Assembly: GCA_005883775.1 (NCBI GenBank)
Contig: VBEU01000029.1
Span: 1 to 7,853, forward strand
Direction: 5' to 3'
Origin: Chloroflexota bacterium
GTDB taxonomy: Bacteria; Chloroflexota; Limnocylindria; P2-11E
Length of the DNA: 7,853 bases
The position numbers were made by a program, and so were the translations under genes. The notes beneath the pieces are model-generated. The model was given only the letters and a program-made list of their open reading frames with translations. It had not been told where the DNA came from and did not search any database. This document shows, in pieces, positions 1 to 5,655 of the stretch (position 1 is its first letter; the number at the start of each line of letters is the position of its first letter).

Positions 1-477
1 GCCGATGACGAGCGACAGCTGCGCGGTTGGCGGCACGGCATCTCGCAGACCGCGGAGCACCTCGCTCTCCCATGCGATCAGCACGGGCGCGTCCAGCCTG
101 TCGAAGAGCCGATCCCAATCGCGAGCCTCGTCGATCACTGGAATGCGGCCGCGACGCGCCGTCTCGGCCGCCTCGCGAGCGACGCGCGTCCAGCGCTCGC
201 GCTTCGCATCCGGGAGCGAACGGACGATGGAGCGCGCTGATACGAACGGTGCGATCCGCGAGACACCGAGCTGTGTCACGGCCTCGATCACCTCTTCGGT
301 CCGGTCCCCTCGCAGGATCGGAAGGGCGAGGACCACGTTCGACTCGACGCCGTTGCGTACGAGGGTGATCTCCTCGCCGGCCTTGAGGCGGAGGACATTC
401 GCGATCTGATGCGCCTGCTCCCCACGAAGGACGACCGCGTCTGCGACGTCGTCCTCGACGAAGAACCGGTGGGTCAA
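1..477 (-). CDS. rsmE: 16S rRNA (uracil-1498-N3)-methyltransferase RsmE, C-terminus cut off by window edge
   Basis: RsmE methylates N3 of U1498 in 16S rRNA of the assembled 30S subunit, using S-adenosylmethionine. The visible 159 residues begin THRFFVEDD and include the N-terminal PUA-like domain with the H-x4-VLRLKAGEE pattern at about 21-34. The family block LRGDRTEEVIEAVTQLGVSRI follows, then ARSIVRS. The fragment ends at LSLVIG on the window edge, exactly where the family motif GPEGG of the SPOUT trefoil knot would continue. About 80 residues are therefore missing from a usual length near 240. The start is a TTG at 477-475 that overlaps the prmA stop (TTGA, 4 bp), the usual sign of translational coupling. 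One mild oddity is EAAETARRGR where many family members have EQ instead of ET. The identification is firm from motifs and from position after prmA; the TTG start is inferred from overlap and N-terminal alignment. Confidence 0.9.
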   Translation of the reverse strand, partial: MTHRFFVEDDVADAVVLRGEQAHQIANVLRLKAGEEITLVRNGVESNVVLALPILRGDRTEEVIEAVTQLGVSRIAPFVSARSIVRSLPDAKRERWTRVAREAAETARRGRIPVIDEARDWDRLFDRLDAPVLIAWESEVLRGLRDAVPPTAQLSLVIG

Positions 478-1364
478 GCGGTCATGACGAGCCGGACCCA
501 ATCGGAGCGCTCGTCGCGGTCCACGATCCCGAGTCCCTCCGCGACGAACGCAGAAAGAACATCGCGCTCCGCCTGAGTCGTGATTCCCGCGGCGACGAGC
601 GAGCCGGAAGGCCGCAGGCGCGCGCGCAGATGCGGCGCGACCTGCACGAGAACGGGCCCAACGAGGTTCGCAAGGACGACGTCGAACGCACCGTCGACGT
701 TCTCCGCCGATCCCGGTCGTGCATCGACGGTCACGCCGTTGGCCTCCGCGTTCTCCTTCGCGGCGCGCACGGCGAGCGGATCCGTATCCACGCCCACGAC
801 CTCGCGCGCGCCACGCTTTGCCGCGGCGATGGCGAGGATGCCGGAACCAGTCCCGACGTCGAGCACTCGAAGGCCTTCGACGTCCATGTACGAGACCGCC
901 TCGAGACATTGCTGGGTCGTCGGATGAAGCCCGGTGCCGAAGGCCGTCCCCGGATCGAGCGCGATCGTGATCGCGTCGGGGGCGCTCGCGTCGGACCAGG
1001 TAGGACGGACGAGGAATCTGCCGATGCGCACCGGGGTGACCGTCGCCTTCCACGACTCGAGCCAGTCCTCATCCTCGACGGTCCGGACCGCAAGCTCTCC
1101 GATCGGACCGAGGCCGAACGCCTGAAGGTGACCGAGCGCATCGCGCGCGTCCGAGACCTTCGCGAATGAATCGACGTCCTCGACGAGGTACGCCTTCACG
1201 GTGTGATCCGCCCCGCCCCGCGGCGCGAGAGGGATCTCGACCGCGATCCCGTTGTGGCCGTAACGACTCAGGATCTCGCTCACCGCTTCGACCGCCTCGG
1301 CGTGAGCGGGGACGGCGATCTCGAGCCACCGGGGTCGCGCCGTGCTAGCCGCCACCCATCGCAT
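474..1364 (-). CDS. prmA: Ribosomal protein L11 methyltransferase PrmA
   Basis: PrmA trimethylates ribosomal protein L11 in the cytoplasm, using S-adenosylmethionine. The 296-residue protein has the usual family length. Family signatures are visible: EDEDWLESWK at 97-106, linking the L11-recognition domain to the catalytic domain, and LDPGTAFGTGLHPTT at 136-150. The SAM-binding glycine loop DVGTGSG is at 169-175, an acidic ribose-binding stretch GVDTD at 191-195, and the active-site-like LANLVGP at 231-237. The ATG start at 1364-1362 lies inside the end of dnaJ (20-bp overlap), so the gene is probably translated from the dnaJ transcript by coupling. A GTG three codons later is an alternative start. 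No strong Shine-Dalgarno is seen. The order dnaJ-prmA-rsmE is a common bacterial arrangement and supports the calls. Confidence 0.95.
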   Translation of the reverse strand: MRWVAASTARPRWLEIAVPAHAEAVEAVSEILSRYGHNGIAVEIPLAPRGGADHTVKAYLVEDVDSFAKVSDARDALGHLQAFGLGPIGELAVRTVEDEDWLESWKATVTPVRIGRFLVRPTWSDASAPDAITIALDPGTAFGTGLHPTTQQCLEAVSYMDVEGLRVLDVGTGSGILAIAAAKRGAREVVGVDTDPLAVRAAKENAEANGVTVDARPGSAENVDGAFDVVLANLVGPVLVQVAPHLRARLRPSGSLVAAGITTQAERDVLSAFVAEGLGIVDRDERSDWVRLVMTA

Positions 1365-2445
1365 CTTTCATGCGCCCGAAGAAGTCCTGACTGTCGCCGT
1401 CCTGCGAGGTCGGCCCTTCCATATCGCGAAGCTGCCCGTACAGGCGGCGCTCTTCTTTCGTCAGCGTGCGGGGGATCACGACGTCGAGATACACGAGCTG
1501 ATCGCCACGGCCGGACCCTCCAAGGTGCGGCACGCCCTTGCCGCGGACGCGGACCATCTGGCCGTGCTGCGCGCCGGCAGGGACGCGCACCTTCGCCTCC
1601 GGGCCCTCGATCGTCGGCACGCCGATCTCGTCGCCGAGCGCGGCCTGCGCCGGCGAAAGGCGCGCGAGGTGGACGAGGTCGTCACCCTCGCGGCGGAAGA
1701 GGGCGTGCTCCTTCAGGCGAATGAGCACGTAGAGGTCGCCGGTAGGTCCGCCGCGCATGCCGGCCTCGCCCTCACCCGCGACGCGCAGCTGCTGGCCGTC
1801 GTCGATACCTGCGGGGATCGATAGGCCGATCTCGCGGTCCTTGCGCTCGCGGCCCTCGCCCCGGCAGCGGGTGCACTGCTTGTCGACGGTCTTGCCGGCG
1901 CCACCGCAGCGCGGGCACGTCGAGACATTCACGAATCGCCCGAACACCGATTGCTGGACCTGCCGGACCTCGCCGCGGCCGTTGCAGGTCGCGCACGTCG
2001 AGGTCGACGTGCCCGGCTCCGCACCGTTCCCGTGGCAGCGCTCGCACGTCTCGAGGCGCGGGACCGTGATGACGCGCTCGCGGCCCTGGACGGCGTCGAT
2101 GAGGTCGATCTCGATCTCCATCCGCAGGTCCGCCCCGCGCATCGGACCGCGCGGCTCGCGGCGGCGAAGGTCACCGCCGAAGAAGGTCTCGAACAGATCG
2201 CCGATCCCGAAATCGCCGAGGCCGCCGGTGGTCGAGCCGAACATGTCGTAGCGCTGCCGGCGCTGCGGGTCGGTGAGGACCTCGTAGGCCTCGGTGATCG
2301 CCTTGAACCGCTCGGACGCGTCGGACGCGCTGTTCACGTCAGGGTGGTACTGGCGAGCCAGCTTCCGGTAGGCGCTGCGGATTTGCTCGTCCGTCGCCGA
2401 GCGCGCCACCCCGAGCAGCGCGTAGTAATCGGTCTGCGTGGCCAT
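1345..2445 (-). CDS. dnaJ: Chaperone protein DnaJ (Hsp40)
   Basis: DnaJ is the cytoplasmic Hsp40 co-chaperone that delivers unfolded clients to DnaK and stimulates its ATPase. The protein is about 366 residues, normal for the family. The J domain covers roughly residues 5-70 with the HPD tripeptide near 34-36, counted from the ATG. A short glycine/phenylalanine region follows at about 70-92. Four complete CxxCxGxG zinc-binding repeats come next, beginning CERCHGNG, CATCNGRG, CPRCGGAG and CTRCRGEG between about 134 and 199. They are followed by the C-terminal substrate-binding and dimerisation region with the VRVRGKGVPHLGG segment. The ATG at 2445-2443 is preferred; a GTG directly before it (2448-2446) is an alternative. 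Upstream on the minus strand is a GATAAT box only a few bases from the start, which suggests a leaderless message. The gene heads an operon with prmA and rsmE but is about 4.7 kb away from dnaK, which is unusual. Confidence 0.96.
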   Translation of the reverse strand: MATQTDYYALLGVARSATDEQIRSAYRKLARQYHPDVNSASDASERFKAITEAYEVLTDPQRRQRYDMFGSTTGGLGDFGIGDLFETFFGGDLRRREPRGPMRGADLRMEIEIDLIDAVQGRERVITVPRLETCERCHGNGAEPGTSTSTCATCNGRGEVRQVQQSVFGRFVNVSTCPRCGGAGKTVDKQCTRCRGEGRERKDREIGLSIPAGIDDGQQLRVAGEGEAGMRGGPTGDLYVLIRLKEHALFRREGDDLVHLARLSPAQAALGDEIGVPTIEGPEAKVRVPAGAQHGQMVRVRGKGVPHLGGSGRGDQLVYLDVVIPRTLTKEERRLYGQLRDMEGPTSQDGDSQDFFGRMKDAMGGG

Positions 2446-2453
2446 CACCTGTC

Positions 2454-2459
2454 ATTATC
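2454..2459 (-). promoter_or_regulatory. Candidate -10 element for dnaJ (GATAAT)
   Basis: Read on the minus strand, GATAAT at 2459-2454 matches the xAxxxT pattern of a sigma70-type -10 element. It lies 5 bases before the GTG and 8 before the ATG of dnaJ. A transcript started at the normal distance would begin at or within a few bases of the start codon, giving a leaderless or nearly leaderless mRNA. No CIRCE (TTAGCACTC inverted repeat) or HAIR-type heat-shock operator is visible next to it. The element is a short match in a GC-rich context, so the call rests on position as much as on sequence. Confidence 0.4.
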
Positions 2460-2467
2460 GGGTCGCG

Positions 2468-2910
2468 ATGGACGCGGTCTTCCGTATCGGAGTGCAGTGG
2501 CTGCACGTAACGGCCGGTGTGCTTTGGATCGGAGGCGGCTTCTACACGATCCTGGTACAGCTCCCGGCGCTCCTCGCGAGCCCGCCGGCGGCGCGCGGCG
2601 CCATCATGCCGACCCTCGTCCCGAGTTCGCCTCCGGGCGCGCGCAGGAGCTCACCCGCCTCGACACGCGGTGGTCGTGGGCGATCCTTACCGGGATCATC
2701 CTCGCGGTCGGGGTCTACGCGTTCACGCGGGCGACGATCGCGCGGTGGGCTTACCGGCTTGTGGAGATCGGACCACGTGCGGCGGGCGGCGACACCGCCG
2801 CGGCCGCTGAGATGCCGCAGCTCGCGAGCCGTATTCGAAGATTCGGGTACGTCCAGCTTCTCGTCGGCGCATTGATTCTGTTAGCGATGGTGACCGCCCG
2901 CCTCAGCTGA
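2468..2910 (+). pseudogene. Small three-helix membrane protein gene with a single-base frameshift
   Basis: Two adjacent frames together encode a coherent protein of about 147 residues. The first frame starts at ATG 2468 and gives MDAVFRIGVQWLHVTAGVLW and a first membrane segment (about residues 11-36). From 2620 the coding character moves back by one base and continues PEFASGRAQELTRLDTRW. A second membrane segment follows (WSWAILTGIILAVGVYAF) and a third near the C-terminus (YVQLLVGALILLAMVTARL), ending at TGA 2908-2910. Adding one C to the CCC run at 2620-2622 restores a single frame. Without it, the first frame runs into an Arg/Ser-rich, non-hydrophobic tail typical of an out-of-frame reading, ending at 2875. 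The WLHxxxxxxW-x-GG motif in the first helix resembles CopD/DUF2269-like small membrane proteins, but I cannot assign a function. It is divergent from dnaJ with a 22-bp gap from the dnaJ ATG. The shift may be a real mutation or a sequencing error. Confidence 0.65.
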
Positions 2911-2932
2911 GCGCCGCGGGGGTCGCTTTGCA

Positions 2933-2959
2933 GTGAAAGAAAGCCCATCATTCTTCCAC
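2933..2959. promoter_or_regulatory. Operator copy 1: GTGAAAGAA-N9-TTCTTCCAC
   Basis: This is an imperfect inverted repeat with 9-bp arms at 2933-2941 and 2951-2959, a 9-bp spacer and one mismatch (C at 2956). Its architecture and arms match the perfect copy that starts 29 bp downstream. It lies in the short gap between the frameshifted membrane-protein gene and the Fic gene. It is likely a binding site for a dimeric repressor, possibly the Fic protein itself through its C-terminal winged-helix region; the regulator is inference. Confidence 0.75.
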
Positions 2960-2961
2960 TG

Positions 2962-2988
2962 GTGAAAGAAACCGAGTTATTCTTTCAC
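2962..2988. promoter_or_regulatory. Operator copy 2: GTGAAAGAA-N9-TTCTTTCAC (perfect palindrome)
   Basis: This is a perfect inverted repeat, with 9-bp arms at 2962-2970 and 2980-2988 around a 9-bp spacer. The right arm ends one base before the GTG start codon of the Fic gene and covers most of its candidate -10 element (TATTCT, 2978-2983). A protein bound here would block transcription initiation directly. The inner arms of copies 1 and 2 face each other across only 2 bp (2951-2970), forming a third, compact palindrome. The four half-sites are therefore phased at 18, 11 and 18 bp. Confidence 0.8.
2978..2983 (+). promoter_or_regulatory. Candidate -10 element for the Fic gene (TATTCT), leaderless
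   Basis: TATTCT fits the TAxxxT form of a -10 element. Exactly six bases separate it from the GTG at 2990, so +1 would coincide with the first base of the start codon and the message would have no 5' leader. This agrees with the lack of any Shine-Dalgarno sequence before the GTG. No convincing -35 element is seen. The box lies partly in the spacer and partly in the right arm of operator copy 2. Confidence 0.5.
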
Positions 2989-2989
2989 G

Positions 2990-4084
2990 GTGGACTACCG
3001 CCTCACCGCAGCGAGGCTCGCGAAGCCGCTCGAGCAGATCGAACGGCTCCGGTGGCTCTTTGACAACCTTGGCCTTGACCCCCAGTACGAGGAGTGGTTC
3101 CGGCACCGCGCTTGGGTGCGGACGGTACACGGGACGACCCGAATCGAAGGAAATAGCCTGAGCGACCTCGAGGTCGAAGAAGTCCTTGAGCGGTCACCCA
3201 GCCTTCGACAGAAAGACATCCTCGAAGTGCTCGCCACCCGTGAGGCACTTGCCTTCGCGGATGCTGTGGCGCGCCGACGTGGTGTCGACGTTGATGAACG
3301 GCTGATTCGTGAGATCCACAAACGAGTACTCGACGATATCGATCCGATGCTTCAACCCGGCGAATATCGGCGCGGACAAAACCGGGTCGCCGATGCCGAA
3401 GGTCGGCTGATATTCAGCACACCCGTGTCCGGAGACGTGCCAGAACTCATGCACTCCTTCGGGACGTGGCTGCGTGCGGGCGGGGACCGGCAGGCGGCGC
3501 CAGTTGTCGCAGCGCTCGCGCACCTCGAACTCGTCGCGATCCATCCCTTCTATGACGGGAACGGCCGCACGGCGCGCGCGCTCGCCAGATACATCCTCGT
3601 TCGCGGTGGCTATGCCCTCAACGGCGTCGTCTCATTGGACGCGTATCTCGATTTGCAGAGGCGCGAATATTTCGCGGCGATCCGCCGGGCAGTCGGGCGG
3701 ACGTACAAACCCGGCTACGACGCCACACCGTTCGTTGGGTATTTCATCGGCGCGATCGCCGCATCCGCGGAGCACGTGCTCGGACAAGTCAAGGCACTGG
3801 GTCGGCTCGTCAACGAGCTACGTGCCACAGCGGTGAAGGGGACGCTGCCGGCGCGGCTCCTCGACGGCCTGGCATATGCCTGGGTAAATGGAAACATCCG
3901 TCCGGCGGACTACACCCGGATCACCGGCAGGACCGGCCCGGGAGCCAGCCGCGACCTTCAGCTCGCCGTCGACCTCGACTACCTCGAGCCGACCGGGCGG
4001 ACACGTGCCCGGCGTTATCTACTCGGACCAAAACTCCGGCGGGTGGCCCCCGCGCACATCACGAAGTTCCGGACCGGCAGGTAG
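2990..4084 (+). CDS. Fic-family protein (AMP-transferase type) with C-terminal winged-helix-like region
   Basis: Fic proteins transfer AMP, or sometimes another nucleotide or phosphate, from a nucleotide to a hydroxyl group of a target protein. The 364-residue protein has the layout of a self-inhibited (class II) Fic protein. The N-terminal part carries the inhibitory-helix motif (S/T)xxxE(G/N) as TTRIEGN, with E53 and G54. A flap-like segment GEYRRGQNRVADAEGRLIFSTP runs around 124-145. The complete catalytic motif HPFYDGNGRTAR is at 185-196, with the catalytic histidine H185 and the nucleotide-binding N191 and R193. Residues from about 285 to 352 look like a winged helix, suggesting DNA binding. 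The protein should therefore be catalytically competent and held off by its own N-terminal glutamate. No separate antitoxin gene is next to it. The GTG start at 2990 sits directly after the operator pair, which suggests autoregulation. The target protein is unknown. Flanking bases look less GC-rich than the neighbourhood, compatible with later acquisition. Confidence 0.92.
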   Translation: MDYRLTAARLAKPLEQIERLRWLFDNLGLDPQYEEWFRHRAWVRTVHGTTRIEGNSLSDLEVEEVLERSPSLRQKDILEVLATREALAFADAVARRRGVDVDERLIREIHKRVLDDIDPMLQPGEYRRGQNRVADAEGRLIFSTPVSGDVPELMHSFGTWLRAGGDRQAAPVVAALAHLELVAIHPFYDGNGRTARALARYILVRGGYALNGVVSLDAYLDLQRREYFAAIRRAVGRTYKPGYDATPFVGYFIGAIAASAEHVLGQVKALGRLVNELRATAVKGTLPARLLDGLAYAWVNGNIRPADYTRITGRTGPGASRDLQLAVDLDYLEPTGRTRARRYLLGPKLRRVAPAHITKFRTGR

Positions 4085-4143
4085 CCCCCCGGGAACCCCC
4101 CGCGCCGGCCGACGTCTTAGCAGCATTCCCGGCCCAGGCCGGA

Positions 4144-4150
4144 GAGGAGG
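4144..4150 (+). promoter_or_regulatory. Strong Shine-Dalgarno (GAGGAGG) for the DUF2330-type gene
   Basis: GAGGAGG ends 5 bases before the ATG at 4156 and fixes that start. It is the clearest Shine-Dalgarno in the window; most other genes here lack one. This points to a leadered transcript whose promoter should lie between the Fic stop (4084) and 4144, or to readthrough from the Fic gene. I see no convincing -35/-10 pair in that gap. Confidence 0.75.
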
Positions 4151-4155
4151 CTCCT

Positions 4156-5187
4156 ATGCGAGGGTTCCTCGCGGGTCTCGCCGCGGTCGCCGCGGCGCTC
4201 ATCGTCACGGCGCAGCCGGCAGCGGCCTGCGCGGGCCTCATCGGCCCGAACGGCGCGGTCAAGCTGCTGCGCACCACGACGTTCGCCGGTTATCACGACG
4301 GCGTCGAGCACTACGTCACCTCGTTCCAATTCGCCGGAGGGTCGGGCCAGTTCGGGTCGCTGATCCCGTTGCCGGGCATCCCGGACAAGGTCGAGAAGGG
4401 CGGCGCATGGACCCTCCAGCGGCTCATCCGCGAAACGAACCCGATCCCGGTGGCCGCGCCGTTCGCTGCCCTCGCCCAAGACAGCGTGCGTTCCGCCCAG
4501 GTCATCATGGAAGTCCGGATCGACGCGCTCGACATCACCGTGCTCAAGGGTGGCGGTGCCGAGGTCGGCCAGTGGGCCACCGAGCACGGCTTCCGTCTTC
4601 CGCCGGCCGCGCCGGAGGTCCTCGACTTCTACGCGAACCGAAGCCCGATCTTCCTCGCCGCGGTCTTCGACGCGGACGCCGCGAAAGCGCGCGGCCAGCA
4701 GATCGGCGACGGCACGCCCGTCCACGTGACGATCCCGACCGCAAACCCGTGGGTGCCGCTCCGCATCCTCGGCCTCGGCAAGAACGCCGACGACCGCGTC
4801 GATGCCGACGTGTACCTCCTCACCGACCAGCGCCCCGCGCTTCTTCCCTATCCGTTCGCGAACGGGATGCGTCTCGACCACAGCGCGACGGCCACGACCT
4901 CGCTCCTGAACGACCTTCGTTCGGACAAGGGCATGGGCTGGATCCCGCAGGCCGGATGGCTCACGAAGATCGCGATCGACGCATCGGCGAGCCAGCTCAG
5001 CTACGACCTCGCCGTCGACGCGAAGGGCACGAGTCCCTCGCGCGTCGCGGCCGGCCTTCAAGCGCCCGCCGGAGTCACCAGCTCGTCGGGTCAACCCTCG
5101 AGCGACCAGATCGCCCTCATCGGGATGGCTCTCGCCGCACTCGGTGCGCTCGTCATCTTGCGCAAGGCGCGACCGGTGAGCGTGTGA
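4156..5187 (+). CDS. DUF2330-type exported protein with C-terminal membrane anchor
   Basis: This 343-residue protein is of unknown function. Residues 1-24 form a signal peptide (MRGF, then an Ala/Leu/Val-rich core) with cleavage likely near AAA-C25. The mature chain starts CAGLIGPNG. One membrane helix at about 318-336 (IALIGMALAALGALVIL) is followed by RKARPVSV, so the bulk of the protein lies outside the membrane with a short cytoplasmic tail. Conserved-looking blocks are the NGAVKLLRTTTFAGYHDGVE region (32-51), IPDKVEKGGAWTLQRLI (75-91) and ANPWVPLRILGLGK (196-209). From memory these resemble DUF2330 (uncharacterised bacterial exported proteins); that is recognition, not a search result. 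The start is fixed by a strong GAGGAGG at 5-bp spacing. The stop overlaps the start of the cupredoxin gene by 4 bp (GTGA), so the two are translationally coupled and probably work together at the cell surface. Confidence 0.8.
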   Translation: MRGFLAGLAAVAAALIVTAQPAAACAGLIGPNGAVKLLRTTTFAGYHDGVEHYVTSFQFAGGSGQFGSLIPLPGIPDKVEKGGAWTLQRLIRETNPIPVAAPFAALAQDSVRSAQVIMEVRIDALDITVLKGGGAEVGQWATEHGFRLPPAAPEVLDFYANRSPIFLAAVFDADAAKARGQQIGDGTPVHVTIPTANPWVPLRILGLGKNADDRVDADVYLLTDQRPALLPYPFANGMRLDHSATATTSLLNDLRSDKGMGWIPQAGWLTKIAIDASASQLSYDLAVDAKGTSPSRVAAGLQAPAGVTSSSGQPSSDQIALIGMALAALGALVILRKARPVSV

Positions 5188-5591
5188 TCGTTCGAAGGCT
5201 CGTCGCATTGGCGCTCGCCGCACTCGCGGCGAGCGCCTGCGCGACCGCGAGCGCGGCACAGCTCCCGACCCATATCGGGATCCGCATCCATTACTCGCAT
5301 TTCGACCAAACGAAGATCGACGTTCCGATGGGTGTGCCCATCACGTTTACGCTCGTCAACGACGATCCCATCGACCACGAGTGGCTCATCGGCGACGAGG
5401 CATTCCATGCTCGTCACCGCGCCGGCACCGAGGCGGTGCATGGCGATCGCCCGAACGAGGTCTCTTTGCCGCCGTTCAGCGTGAAGACGACGACGCTCAC
5501 CTTCGACAAGCCCGGCCCGCTCACGTTCATCTGCCACTTCCCGCAACACGAGGCCTACGGGATGGTCGGCGTGGTGATGGTCAAGCCCTAG
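5184..5591 (+). CDS. Secreted cupredoxin (type-1 copper protein)
   Basis: This is a 135-residue blue-copper-like protein, probably an extracytoplasmic electron carrier or copper binder. The N-terminus MIVRRLVALALAALAAS is a signal peptide with cleavage likely around ATASA-AQ (near 25). C19 is not in a good lipobox, so a soluble secreted form is favoured. All type-1 copper ligands are present: H65 in IDHEWLIG, then C117, H122 and M127 in the FICHFPQHEAYGM loop (C-x4-H-x4-M). The preceding KPGPLTF is the usual strand before the ligand loop. The start chosen is the GTG at 5184, which overlaps the stop of the upstream gene (GTGA). Upstream extension in this frame is only antisense-like shadow sequence. 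The redox partner is not evident; the coupled DUF2330-type protein is the obvious candidate partner. The ligands make the copper role secure, while the physiological function is unknown. Confidence 0.88.
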   Translation: MIVRRLVALALAALAASACATASAAQLPTHIGIRIHYSHFDQTKIDVPMGVPITFTLVNDDPIDHEWLIGDEAFHARHRAGTEAVHGDRPNEVSLPPFSVKTTTLTFDKPGPLTFICHFPQHEAYGMVGVVMVKP

Positions 5592-5599
5592 GCCCGTAC

Positions 5600-5618
5600 G
5601 AGTTGGGCGACCCAACTC
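5600..5618 (+). terminator. Hairpin after the cupredoxin gene (GAGTTGGG-CGA-CCCAACTC), no T-tract
   Basis: This is a perfect 8-bp stem with a 3-base loop, 8 bases after the cupredoxin stop. It is in the right place to end or stabilise the DUF2330-cupredoxin transcript. No run of T follows, so it is not a classical intrinsic terminator. It could instead be an operator palindrome for the next gene. Confidence 0.5.
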
Positions 5619-5655
5619 AGATGCGCGGAACGGCCCGCCACGAGATGCTCCCCCG

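Noticed and set aside
5..409. Plus-strand frames at the left edge
   Set aside because: Ser/Arg-rich antisense of rsmE, whose motifs are clear on the minus strand.
1951..2619. Long plus-strand open frame running antisense to dnaJ and into the membrane-protein region
   Set aside because: The part before 2620 is the antisense shadow of dnaJ; only the end from 2620 is real, as the second half of the frameshifted gene.
2933..2988. CIRCE heat-shock operator (HrcA site)
   Set aside because: The 9-N9-9 layout is the same, but the arms (GTGAAAGAA) are unlike TTAGCACTC, and the site lies before the Fic gene rather than dnaJ.
4105..4142. CCGGCC / GGCCGG inverted repeat as a terminator after Fic
   Set aside because: Only a 6-bp stem with a 26-base loop and no T-tract.
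4145..4155. AGGAG-G-CTCCT palindrome over the Shine-Dalgarno as a translation switch
   Set aside because: With a one-base centre it cannot fold as a useful hairpin; it is more likely a by-product of the strong ribosome site.
3888..5183. Plus-strand open frame joining the Fic end to the cupredoxin
   Set aside because: Upstream of 5184 it is an Arg/Pro/Ser-rich out-of-frame reading of Fic and the DUF2330-type gene. The cupredoxin has its own signal peptide and coupled GTG.
4117..5259. Long minus-strand frame (380 codons) opposite the DUF2330-type gene
   Set aside because: Arg/Glu/Asp-rich shadow typical of GC-rich antisense. The plus-strand gene has a signal peptide, a membrane anchor and a strong Shine-Dalgarno.
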